64,000 nucleotides of DNA from QHXQ01 sp045807745 (GTDB lineage Bacteria > Acidobacteriota > Blastocatellia > Pyrinomonadales > Pyrinomonadaceae), in assembly GCA_045807745.1 (NCBI GenBank), contig JBJMGT010000012.1, positions 1 to 64,000 of the forward strand, written 5' to 3'. Positions 7,740-17,056 of this stretch are shown in pieces. A program made the position numbers and the translations under genes. Every line of letters begins with the position of its first letter. Position 1 is the first letter of the stretch. Under the pieces are notes generated by a model. The model did not search any database. It was not told the DNA's origin and saw only the letters and a list, made by a program, of their open reading frames with translations.

Positions 7740-8849
7740 TCAGTTGAAATCCACCAAGCTATCCACCTCCGCGTAGATGCGCAGGTACATTTTCGTCTCT
7801 TCGGGGATGAGCGTGCGCCAGTTCGCGCCGCCGCGCTTGAGGTAGGCGGGCAAGCGGCCGGGGTTTGAGTTGTAACCGGCGGCCAATAGCTCGGCTTCAG
7901 TCGCGGTCTGCGCGGCGAGCGCCTGCTGCACCTCTTCGCTCCGCGCCAGCTTGTCCCAAGTGTCCTGCATGTAGAGGAGCATGGCCTTGGCGGCGCATTC
8001 GTGGTCGCGCATACCTGCGACGAAATCAGGGTTGAGACCGGCGGCCGGGTGTTGCGCCCTGATCGCGTAATAGGTTTGCGGAATCATCTGAATCATGCCA
8101 CCCGCGCCGGCCGTCGAGACTGAGTAGCGGTAGGTGTCGCCCGCGTTCAAGGCATAGAGCGTGCGAATCTCACTGAAGAGCGCGGCGTGGTCTTCGCGCG
8201 CGAAGCGTTTATGATCCGTGTGCTCGACGACGGCCAGACGCTCGGCCACCTCAAGCACGTCAGGCGCGACGCGCACGCCTTGCCCGGCCAATTCTGTGGC
8301 CGCCCCTGCGAGCGTGCGGCGCACGTACTGCCCGCCCGCGCGCACAAGTTCAGGCTGCGCGAGCGCGGGGTGCGCCGAAGTGTAGTAGGCGACCTCGCTA
8401 AGCGCGCCGCCCTTCTCGACGGGGTAGCGCACGAGGAGCGGTTCGAGCGCGCGCCCCGTAGCGTCCGTCACGCTGACCGCCGTGTTGACGTAGTTTGCGC
8501 GCACGACGTGGAGCTTGAGCCGCGCGCCGGTCGTCGTCGTAACGAACGTCTCCGCATCCGGGCTGAGGAAGACGGCTTTCGGCACTTGCAGCAGTTGGGG
8601 CGCGGCGTCGGGAGCGTCCGCGACTGCGAGCGTGACGGTATCAGTCGGCGTCGCCGGCTGCCGTTCGACGAGGCTGCGCGCCTCGCGTATGCGCGCGTGG
8701 ATGAGATTAAGGGCGGCCTGGTCAGTGCCCAGTGCGGCGGCCTCAACTCCGCCCATGCGCGTGTCCGCGGCATGGCGCAGGTGGAGACGCGAAAGCGTCG
8801 GGGCGAACAACATCAGGAGGGGCAGGGCAAATAAGTACAGTTTTCTCAT
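7740..8849 (-). CDS. Secreted lytic-transglycosylase-like protein
   Basis: 369 residues with a signal peptide (MRKLYLFALPLLMLFAP). The C-terminal 150 residues look like an SLT/goose-lysozyme fold: GAGGMIQMIPQTYYAIR corresponds to the GAxGLMQLMP motif, and AAGYNSNPGRLPAYLKRGG to the AYNAGPGRV motif, with TKMYLRIYAEV after it. The middle domain (about 60-200) is not recognised. In classical SLT enzymes a catalytic Glu lies about 12 residues before the first motif; here that stretch is NAGDTYRYSVSTA and has no Glu, so activity is uncertain. It would act on peptidoglycan in the periplasm if active. Confidence 0.65.
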   Translation of the reverse strand: MRKLYLFALPLLMLFAPTLSRLHLRHAADTRMGGVEAAALGTDQAALNLIHARIREARSLVERQPATPTDTVTLAVADAPDAAPQLLQVPKAVFLSPDAETFVTTTTGARLKLHVVRANYVNTAVSVTDATGRALEPLLVRYPVEKGGALSEVAYYTSAHPALAQPELVRAGGQYVRRTLAGAATELAGQGVRVAPDVLEVAERLAVVEHTDHKRFAREDHAALFSEIRTLYALNAGDTYRYSVSTAGAGGMIQMIPQTYYAIRAQHPAAGLNPDFVAGMRDHECAAKAMLLYMQDTWDKLARSEEVQQALAAQTATEAELLAAGYNSNPGRLPAYLKRGGANWRTLIPEETKMYLRIYAEVDSLVDFN

Positions 8850-9112
8850 CGTAGCTAGGTCTATCGTCTGTGCTGTGTGTTAGGGGAGAATTGGCGTGTC
8901 GGGGGACGCATATAAAGACGCCCCGGTGTCCGCTCCGGTTGTATGGCGGCGGGCCATCAATGTGAAGCGTCGGAGTGGACAGAAACAGTGCGCACAGGCG
9001 AGGCTTGCTCGCGATTGCCGCGCCCGCGCGCCGTGTGCTAGCGTTGGCGACACAGACAGGCAGAAACTCAAGTCGAACAGTTTGCCACCAGCCAAAGGCG
9101 CAAACGTCCTTT

Positions 9113-10726
<1,614 letters not shown>

Positions 10727-10913
10727 CTGAAAGCAGAACTGTAAGGTGCGGGCTGTGTGGCCGGGTTGTTTGGGGCGACACTGTGTGTTAATTTCTCCGC
10801 GCTGGTCTTGACCTCGTGTTACCAAGCTCGCCCGATAGCGTCGGCGTCAGCAGCTACTCACTCTTCGCAATATGTCTCGACCAACATCAACTTTCGCCAA
10901 AGGAGTTAGTTTT

Positions 10914-12185
10914 ATGCAGACCCTCGTCCGGTCGCGCACGTTATGCTTGCTGCTCGCCTGTGCCCTCGCGGCGTTAGCCTCCGGCTTCCTGCTGCCCGCT
11001 GGCGCGCGCGCCGCCGGTGATGTCGAATACACAGGCAAGCTGGAACCTGAGCTGGCGGCGGCCACAGAAGACCTTGACCAAGTCGTGTTCAAGCCGCTGC
11101 GCGATCCGGCGAAGATCAAATTCGCCACGCCGCCCGAACAGGGCGCGCGCATCACCGCCGGCCGGCTCTACCATCCACCGTCGGACAAGTCCTCGATCCT
11201 CACGTTGCTGGTCGAGCCGGAGGATGAGTTGCCGTATCTCTATGCCGATCTCGATCTGAACAACGCGATGGACGCGGGTGAGCGCTTTCCGCTGGAGCGC
11301 GCCGACGAGGCGAACCCGTACATCTTGCAGGCGAAGCTCAAAATTCCGATGAAGAGCGGGCTATTCCAGAGCTATCCCGTTGTGGTGCAGTACTTCAAAG
11401 ACGTGCAGTGGGACGAGTTGCAAGAAGGCGAGCGGCTGTTGCTCCAGTCAAAGGACGCCTTCGCGCGCGGCTACGTAGACATACAGGGGCACAAGACGCT
11501 AGTGGAGTACGGCTTCAACCCGCAGGCGAAGAAGATTGCCGTGATGAATGGCCCGCTCGGCGTGGACGGCGATGGCGACGGCGAGATTGACATGGATCGC
11601 TTCTCGCCTGAAGCGGCCGAGGCACAGGAGGAGACGGTCATCTTCCGCGTCGGCGATCACTACGTCTCGACCAAGCGCGTTGACTTGGACAAGAACATGA
11701 TCGTCATGCGCGAGCACTCGGCCGCCGACTACAAGCGCGTCGAACTAAGCGTCGGTGGCGAAGTGCCCGACTTCAACTTCACAGACTTCAGCGGCAAGAA
11801 GCATAAGCTCTCAGAGTTTCGCGGCAAGTACGTGTTGTTTGATTTCTGGGCTGCGTGGTGCGGCCCCTGCCGGCGCGAGCTGCCCTATCAAAAGGCCGCC
11901 TACTCGCGTTTTCAGGCGCGCGGCTTCGAGATTCTCGGTCTCAACAACGACGAAGACCCCGCGCCGATCAAGTCATGGCTCGCCCACAACGGCATCACTT
12001 GGCCGCAGGCCACGCGCGACAGCATCAAAGATTTGGAAATCCGCTATCGCATCCATCTTTTCCCGACGACCTTATTGATCGATCCCGAAGGCAAAGTCGT
12101 CTCGCTCAATCAGCGCAAGAAGGGGCAGCCCACCCTGCGCGGGGCAGACCTCTTAAAATCCTTAGACCGGCTGCTACCGCCCTGA
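10914..12185 (+). CDS. Secreted TlpA-like thioredoxin-domain protein
   Basis: 423 residues; ATG 10914 with an AAGGAG box seven bases upstream. A signal peptide (RTLCLLLACALAALASG...ARA) sends it to the periplasm. Residues 30-280 form an unrecognised domain that includes GVDGDGDGEIDMDRFS, an EF-hand-like acidic loop. The C-terminal 140 residues are an AhpC/TlpA-type thioredoxin fold: GGEVPDFNFTDFSGKKHKLS, VLFDFWAAWCGPCRREL with the redox WCGPC pair (about residue 315), and the cis-Pro segment HLFPTTLLIDPEGKVVS. It probably reduces or exchanges disulphides of exported proteins. It is followed by a hairpin and stands alone. Confidence 0.8.
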   Translation: MQTLVRSRTLCLLLACALAALASGFLLPAGARAAGDVEYTGKLEPELAAATEDLDQVVFKPLRDPAKIKFATPPEQGARITAGRLYHPPSDKSSILTLLVEPEDELPYLYADLDLNNAMDAGERFPLERADEANPYILQAKLKIPMKSGLFQSYPVVVQYFKDVQWDELQEGERLLLQSKDAFARGYVDIQGHKTLVEYGFNPQAKKIAVMNGPLGVDGDGDGEIDMDRFSPEAAEAQEETVIFRVGDHYVSTKRVDLDKNMIVMREHSAADYKRVELSVGGEVPDFNFTDFSGKKHKLSEFRGKYVLFDFWAAWCGPCRRELPYQKAAYSRFQARGFEILGLNNDEDPAPIKSWLAHNGITWPQATRDSIKDLEIRYRIHLFPTTLLIDPEGKVVSLNQRKKGQPTLRGADLLKSLDRLLPP

Positions 12186-12248
12186 GGCACCGACGCAGTG
12201 GCGTGCCCGGCTAACGCGGGGTGCAACGCCGCACAACCTGAAACATAA

Positions 12249-12292
12249 CGCGCGCCGTTTAGCTGTCAACGTTGGCAGTTGATCGGCGCGCG
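12249..12292 (+). terminator. Hairpin after the thioredoxin gene
   Basis: GCGCGCCG (12250-12257) pairs with CGGCGCGC (12284-12291), and the inner CTGTCAAC/GTTGGCAG extends the stem, giving a nearly continuous 19-pair hairpin 65 bases after the stop. There is no T tract, so it may be a transcript-end stabiliser rather than a true intrinsic terminator. Confidence 0.45.
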
Positions 12293-12365
12293 CTCCTTTG
12301 CGCGGCGCGCGGGGCGGGGCGTCGCGTCTTGGCAGCGTGCGCGTCTTCGATTACTCTTGCTGTCT

Positions 12366-13403
12366 GTGACATACCTGCTCGAAGTCAAAAACTTGCAGAC
12401 GCACTTCTTCACACGCGCGGGCTTGGTGCGCGCGGTGGACAGCGTGAGTTTCTATCTTGAGCGCGGCGAGTTGTTGGGGCTGGTGGGCGAGTCGGGGTGT
12501 GGGAAGAGTGTGACGGCGTTGTCGTTGATGCGGCTGGTTGCGCCGCCCGGCAAGATTGTCGGGGGCGAGGTGTTGTTTGATGGCGTGGACTTGCTGAAGT
12601 TGTCTGAGCCGAAGATGCGCGCGATTCGGGGCGATGACATTGCGATGATCTTTCAAGACCCGATGACCTCACTCAATCCGGTCTATACGGTCGGCGAGCA
12701 AATCGCGGAGGCGTTAAGACTTCATCGCAAGCTGTCGCGCAAAGCAGCGAAAGCGGCGGCGGTCGAGGCGATGCGTGAGGTGTCGATCCCAGACCCGGCG
12801 CGGCGCGCGGACGATTATCCGCATCAGTTGTCGGGCGGGATGCGGCAGCGCGTGATGATCGCGATGGCGCTGGCGTGCGATCCGAAGCTGCTCATCGCAG
12901 ATGAACCGACGACCGCGCTCGACGTGACGATTCAGGCGCAGATTCTTGAGTTGCTGGATGGGTTGAGAAAGACGCGCGAGCTGGCGGTGTTGTTGATTAC
13001 GCACGATCTTGGTGTCGTCGCTGAAGTGGCGGATCGCGTGGCGGTGATGTACACGGGGCGGATCGTCGAGGAGTCGCCGGTCGCGGAGTTGTTTGCGCGC
13101 CCCAAGCATCCATACACCGAAGGGTTGCTGCGCTCCGTGCCGAAGTTGACGGCGGCCGAGGTGCAGAAGGTTGAGCGCTTGCAGACCATCGAGGGCACTG
13201 TGCCGAAGTTGACCGACCTGCCGCCCGGTTGCCACTTCGCGCCGCGCTGTCCGCATCGCATGCCGCGCTGCACTATGGGCGAGCGCATCCCGCTCTACGA
13301 ACTCGAAGGTAATGTCGGCGTGCGCTGTGTGCTTTATGACTTGGCGGCGGCGGTCACGGCCGATCATCAAACGGAGCAAGCAAGAGGGAGCGCAAAACCG
13401 TAG
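12366..13403 (+). CDS. oppD: Oligopeptide/dipeptide ABC transporter ATPase OppD-type
   Basis: 345 residues. I place the start at GTG 12366 (VTYLLEVKNLQTHFFT), where family similarity begins; an upstream ATG at 12279 would add an unconserved Arg-rich stretch. Walker A GESGCGKS, Q-loop FQDPMTSLNPVYTVGEQ, signature LSGGMRQRV, Walker B LLIADEPTTALD and the H-loop THDLGVVAEVADRVAVMY are present, as is the Opp/Dpp-specific C terminus with two Cys near PPGCHFAPRCPHRMPRC, which in this family can bind an Fe-S cluster. It pairs with OppF 90 bases downstream, but no permease or binding protein is near, so the partners are elsewhere. Confidence 0.92.
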   Translation: MTYLLEVKNLQTHFFTRAGLVRAVDSVSFYLERGELLGLVGESGCGKSVTALSLMRLVAPPGKIVGGEVLFDGVDLLKLSEPKMRAIRGDDIAMIFQDPMTSLNPVYTVGEQIAEALRLHRKLSRKAAKAAAVEAMREVSIPDPARRADDYPHQLSGGMRQRVMIAMALACDPKLLIADEPTTALDVTIQAQILELLDGLRKTRELAVLLITHDLGVVAEVADRVAVMYTGRIVEESPVAELFARPKHPYTEGLLRSVPKLTAAEVQKVERLQTIEGTVPKLTDLPPGCHFAPRCPHRMPRCTMGERIPLYELEGNVGVRCVLYDLAAAVTADHQTEQARGSAKP

Positions 13404-13475
13404 GGGCAGCTTGTCCCTGCCCATCTCCGCCGTGCAATCGAAACGGGCAGAGGACTTGTCCCTGCCCTTACGGTT
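13396..13475. repeat. Inverted repeat between oppD and oppF
   Basis: AACCGTAGGGGCAG (13396-13409) pairs with CTGCCCTTACGGTT (13462-13475), 13 of 14. Inside, TTGTCCCTGCCC occurs twice in direct orientation (from 13411 and from 13457). The oppD stop codon (TAG, 13401-13403) lies inside the left arm. A shorter relative, CAGGGGCAG/CTGCCCCTG, occurs at 56026-56053. Confidence 0.75.
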
Positions 13476-13493
13476 AATTGCCGTGTGGTCTTT

Positions 13494-14552
13494 ATGAGCA
13501 CTAACGAACGCCTGCAAACTGTCCCGGCCGCCGAAGCACAAGCGGCGCGCGTGGGCGATGCACAACTCGACGCGGCGCAGGAACTCGTGCGCGTGCGTGC
13601 ATTGGTCAAGCACTTTCCCGTCGAGGGCAGCAACGATGTGGTGCGCGCCGTGGACGGCGTGACGTTTGAGATTTATAAGGGCGAGACGCTCGGCCTCGTC
13701 GGCGAGTCGGGCTGCGGCAAATCGACGGTGGGGCGTTGCCTGTTGCGTTTGATCGAGCCGACGCGCGGCGAGATCAGGTTTGAAGACAAAGACGTGTTGG
13801 GGTTGTCGGGCGGACGTTTGCGCGCGCTCCGGCGCGAGATGCAGATCATTTTTCAAGACCCGTATGCGAGCCTCAACCCGCGCCTGAAGGTGCGCGACAT
13901 CATCGCCGAGCCGCTGGTGATTCACGGCATCGGCGACAGACGCGAGCGACGCGCGCGCGTCGCGGAATTGTTAAGTAAGGTCGGGCTTGATCCTGATTAC
14001 ATGAATCGCTACCCGCACGAGTTCTCCGGCGGGCAGCGGCAGCGCATCGGGATCGCGCGGGCGCTCGCCTTGAATCCGAAGCTGATCGTGGCGGACGAAC
14101 CGGTCTCGGCGCTCGACGTGTCGGTGCAGGCGCAGGTCGTGAACCTGTTGGCCGATTTGCAGCGCGAGTTTGATCTCACCTATCTATTTATCTCGCACGG
14201 GCTAGCGGTAGTCGAGCACATCTCGACGCGCGTGGCGGTGATGTATCTGGGGCGCATCGTCGAAGTCGCAAGCGCGCTTGATCTCTACGCGCAGCCATTG
14301 CACCCGTACACGCGTGCGCTCTTGTCCGCGATCCCTATTCCTGACCCGCAGCGCAAGCGCGAACGGATCGTCTTACACGGCGACGTGCCGACGCCGATCA
14401 ATCCGCCCTCAGGTTGTCGCTTCCACACGCGCTGCCCCGAAGCGATTCCGGAGTGCGCGCAGATTGACCCGGACTTGCGCGAGGTCGCCCCCGGTCACAC
14501 CGTCGCCTGCATACGCGTGCCCGGTTGGACGGAAGCGAAAACGGCAGCCTGA
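13494..14552 (+). CDS. oppF: Oligopeptide/dipeptide ABC transporter ATPase OppF-type
   Basis: 352 residues from ATG 13494. Walker A GESGCGKST, Q-loop FQDPYASLNPRLKVRD, signature FSGGQRQRIGIARAL, Walker B LIVADEPVSALDVSVQAQ, and an H-loop reading FISHGLAVVEHI (SHG rather than the commoner SHD) identify the second Opp/Dpp ATPase. The C-terminal PSGCRFHTRCPEAIPEC repeats the Cys motif of OppD. The first 30 residues are poorly conserved. OppD and OppF form a heterodimer that powers peptide uptake through an inner-membrane permease, which must be encoded elsewhere. Confidence 0.92.
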   Translation: MSTNERLQTVPAAEAQAARVGDAQLDAAQELVRVRALVKHFPVEGSNDVVRAVDGVTFEIYKGETLGLVGESGCGKSTVGRCLLRLIEPTRGEIRFEDKDVLGLSGGRLRALRREMQIIFQDPYASLNPRLKVRDIIAEPLVIHGIGDRRERRARVAELLSKVGLDPDYMNRYPHEFSGGQRQRIGIARALALNPKLIVADEPVSALDVSVQAQVVNLLADLQREFDLTYLFISHGLAVVEHISTRVAVMYLGRIVEVASALDLYAQPLHPYTRALLSAIPIPDPQRKRERIVLHGDVPTPINPPSGCRFHTRCPEAIPECAQIDPDLREVAPGHTVACIRVPGWTEAKTAA

Positions 14553-14564
14553 AGAGAATGAGTC

Positions 14565-14607
14565 ATTGATTCATTGACTCAATGACTAAATGACTAAATG
14601 AATCAAT
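14565..14607. repeat. Inverted repeat with 8-bp tandem units
   Basis: ATTGATTCATT (14565-14575) pairs perfectly with AATGAATCAAT (14597-14607). The right half reads as degenerate 8-bp units (ACTCAATG, ACTAAATG, ACTAAATG, AATCAATC). It starts 12 bases after the oppF stop. Same design as the heptamer elements, with another word and period. Confidence 0.75.
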
Positions 14608-14732
14608 CTCTTCGGCGCTTGAAACCTTGAACAGAAGGTCTGCGTACTTGAGAGACGCAAGACGTGTTAAGCCGAACGCGTTCTGGCGCAAGCAACGCGC
14701 GCGGTCTTCTTCCCCACAATGGAGGTCTCCCA

Positions 14733-15653
14733 ATGAATCGAATCGCGGCAATTGTGATTTTAGTGCTTGGTGTGGCCCTAGTTATCGCCGGCGTGACAAA
14801 GATACTGCCCGGCGCGGTCGGCGGCGGCGGTGGACTCTGCTTGCTTGGGCTGGTCATGTTGGGGCTGAGCTTTATCTCGGTCAAGCCATCCGGCGCAAGC
14901 GAAGAGCCGCCGCTCTCAACGACCGAGCAGCTTGGCGGTATCTTCTACGAACCGGCGCGCGTCTTCCGTAATCTGCGCGCACACCCGCGCTGGGTCGCCG
15001 CCTTTCTCGTCATCGCTCTCGCCAGCGTCGCTTATCAAGTCGCCTTCACGCAGCGTCTAGGTGCGGAGACAATCGCCACCGCCACGATGGACAAGGTGGT
15101 TGAGGGGCCCTTCATCCCGCAGGATCGCAAAGAGGAGATTCGCGCGCAGGGTATCGAAGCGGCCAAGCTGCCCGGCACGCGGCTCAGCGGCCCGATCAAC
15201 GCGGTCGTCGGCCTGTTCATCTTCATGTGCATCTTCGCCGCGCTCTACATGCTCGGTGTCTTGATCTCCGGCGCGCGCATCAAGTTCTGGCAGGCATTCT
15301 CGGTGGCCGTCTTTGCGGCGCTGCCGCCGGTGCTGCTACAGCACATCATCAGCCTCATCATCCTCTTCGTGAAATCGCCCGATGAGATAGACCCGATCAA
15401 GGGGCAGCGCGGGCTGGCACATGCCGACCTCGGTCTACTCTTCGCGCCGGCCGATCATCCGTATCTATATGTCACCGGCTCGCTGATTGGCCTTTTCACG
15501 ATCTACGGACTGTGGCTGACGGCGACGGGGCTGCACAACGCGGGCGAGAAGGTCAGCAAGGGCACGGGCTGGTTCGTCGCGCTCGCCCTCTGGTTCATCG
15601 GGCTGCTGTTCGCCCTCGGCGCAGCGGCGCTGTTCCCGGCCTTCGTCACATAA
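14733..15653 (+). CDS. Yip1-family integral membrane protein
   Basis: 306 residues; ATG 14733 with GGAGG seven bases upstream. Two N-terminal membrane helices (about 5-25 and 28-50) precede a cytoplasmic stretch with TEQLGGIFYEPARVFRNLRA, the usual opening of bacterial YIP1-domain proteins, then helices at roughly 90-108, 165-190, 200-225, 240-262 and 280-305. A hydrophilic loop with RKEEIRAQGIEAAKLPGT lies between. Function of bacterial Yip1 proteins is unknown. The gene converges on the MacB-like permease array; a 36-bp perfect inverted repeat separates the two stop codons. Confidence 0.75.
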   Translation: MNRIAAIVILVLGVALVIAGVTKILPGAVGGGGGLCLLGLVMLGLSFISVKPSGASEEPPLSTTEQLGGIFYEPARVFRNLRAHPRWVAAFLVIALASVAYQVAFTQRLGAETIATATMDKVVEGPFIPQDRKEEIRAQGIEAAKLPGTRLSGPINAVVGLFIFMCIFAALYMLGVLISGARIKFWQAFSVAVFAALPPVLLQHIISLIILFVKSPDEIDPIKGQRGLAHADLGLLFAPADHPYLYVTGSLIGLFTIYGLWLTATGLHNAGEKVSKGTGWFVALALWFIGLLFALGAAALFPAFVT

Positions 15654-15656
15654 AAG

Positions 15657-15738
15657 GCAGTGACAAGTGACAAGTGGCGAGTGACGAGTTAAGAAATAAT
15701 CTTTAACTCGTCACTCGCCACTTGTCACTTGTCACTGC
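15657..15738. repeat. Perfect 36-bp inverted heptamer-repeat element
   Basis: 15657-15692 and 15703-15738 are perfect reverse complements with a ten-base loop. Units: GTGACAA, GTGACAA, GTGGCGA, GTGACGA. It fills the space between two convergent genes, the left arm starting three bases after one stop and the right arm ending one base before the other, so it could serve as a bidirectional transcript end. Confidence 0.95.
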
Positions 15739-15739
15739 T

Positions 15740-16999
15740 TTATTCGTAGCGTAGCGATTCAATCGGATCGAGGCGGGCGGCCTTCCACGCGGGCCAGAGA
15801 CCGAAGATGACGCCGATGCCGACCGAGGCGACGAAGCCGGCGATAGGGGCCCAGATGGGGACGTAAGAGGGCACGAAGAGGCGGATCAGGAGCGTCGTGG
15901 CCCAGCCGATCAGCAAGCCTAACAGGCCGCCAAAACCCGTCAAGGTCATCGCTTCAATTAGGAACTGCCAGAGAATGTCTTTGCGGCGCGCGCCCACCGC
16001 TTTGCGCGTGCCGATCTCGCGCGTGCGCTCGGTCACCGAGACGAGCATGATGTTCATCACGCCGATGCCGCCCACCATCAAGCCGACCGAAGAGATGACG
16101 ACCATTGCCAAGGCGACGCCCGCCGTGATCGAACGAAAACTAGCGATGGCGGACTCGGCGGTCGTGACGCCGAAGTTGTTCGGTTGATCAAAGGGCACTT
16201 GCCGCCGGACACGCATCATGTCCGTCACTTGATCGACGGCCTCTTCCATGTGTCCGGTCTTGGCGACCGCGAGGATCGTCACGTCGTCGGCATTCGGCTT
16301 GAGCTTGCGCGCCACGTTGTAGGGCACATAGATCACGTTGTTGTCGTCATTATTACCGCTGCCGCCGCCGCCCAATTGCTCCCGCTTCTCAAACATGCCG
16401 AGGATGCGAAACTCGTTGCCGCCGATCTGGATCGTTTGCTCTAGCGGCGACGAGTACGGAAAGAAGTTCTCCGCCACGCTTGAGCCGATAACGCAGACCT
16501 GTTGATTGGTGTCGTTCTCGAACTGATTGAACCAGCGCCCATCGGCGACGTTCTCGATGCCGGCGCGCTCGTAGTCGGGCAGCGTCCCTTGCAGGTTCAC
16601 GGCCGAAGAGGTCTTGCCATTCGCGCCGACCAGCAGTTTCTGACCGAAGAAGCCGTTCGTGATGTCGAGGAAGGGGACGGAGATTTCGATAGCGGGCAGA
16701 CTGCGCAGGGCGATGGCGTCGTCATAAGTCAACTCCTTGCGCATGCGCTCCTCGCGCGAGCGCCGGCCGACGTGTATGCCCGTCTCGTACTTGGTCAGGA
16801 TGATCGAGCGCGTGCCGAACGATTCGATCTCTTTTGTCACCGCCAGATCGATGCCGCTGATGATCGAGGCAATCGCCATCACTGTCCACACGCCAATCAC
16901 TACGCCCACCACCGTCAAAATCGAGCGCAGCTTATTGGCGCGCAATGTCGACAGCGCCATCTTCAGGTTCTCGTAAATATCGCTGCGGAGTAGTTTCAT
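15740..16999 (-). CDS. MacB/FtsX-type ABC transporter permease (array member 1, last)
   Basis: 419 residues: one N-terminal membrane helix (LRSILTVVGVVIGVWTVMAI), a periplasmic MacB_PCD domain (about 45-280), then three C-terminal helices of the FtsX core, ending WPAWKAARLDPIESLRYE. The cytoplasmic TERTREIGTRKAVGARRKDI segment is the coupling region for the ATPase. No ATPase domain is fused. It is the last of four paralogous permeases on this strand. MacB-type proteins do not move substrate through the membrane but transmit ATPase motion to the periplasm; substrate is unknown. Confidence 0.88.
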   Translation of the reverse strand: MKLLRSDIYENLKMALSTLRANKLRSILTVVGVVIGVWTVMAIASIISGIDLAVTKEIESFGTRSIILTKYETGIHVGRRSREERMRKELTYDDAIALRSLPAIEISVPFLDITNGFFGQKLLVGANGKTSSAVNLQGTLPDYERAGIENVADGRWFNQFENDTNQQVCVIGSSVAENFFPYSSPLEQTIQIGGNEFRILGMFEKREQLGGGGSGNNDDNNVIYVPYNVARKLKPNADDVTILAVAKTGHMEEAVDQVTDMMRVRRQVPFDQPNNFGVTTAESAIASFRSITAGVALAMVVISSVGLMVGGIGVMNIMLVSVTERTREIGTRKAVGARRKDILWQFLIEAMTLTGFGGLLGLLIGWATTLLIRLFVPSYVPIWAPIAGFVASVGIGVIFGLWPAWKAARLDPIESLRYE

Positions 17000-17056
17000 A
17001 AAAGTGCTGAGTGCTGCGTGCTGAGTGAGTGCTTTTACCCAGCACGCAGCACTTTT
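17000..17056. repeat. Inverted repeat with AGTGCTG heptamers
   Basis: Left arm 17000-17023 (AGTGCTG, AGTGCTG, CGTGCTG units) and right arm 17040-17056, which is the reverse complement but one 7-bp unit shorter. It lies between two co-directional permease genes and its right arm runs into the stop codon at 17056-17058. Architecture is the same as in the atpD-atpC gap, but the word is different. Confidence 0.85.

Noticed and set aside
8850..9112. Gene in the gap between the transglycosylase-like gene and the mutase gene
   Set aside because: Open frames on both strands run in from the neighbours, without motifs or start signals; it is best read as a divergent promoter region.
12714..13925. Long antisense open frame of 403 codons over oppD/oppF
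   Set aside because: The plus-strand frames encode clear ATPases; the antisense product is Arg/His-rich without motifs, a usual by-product of GC-rich codon use. The same applies to the other long antisense frames, for example 342-1031, 9437-10132 and 44708-45619.
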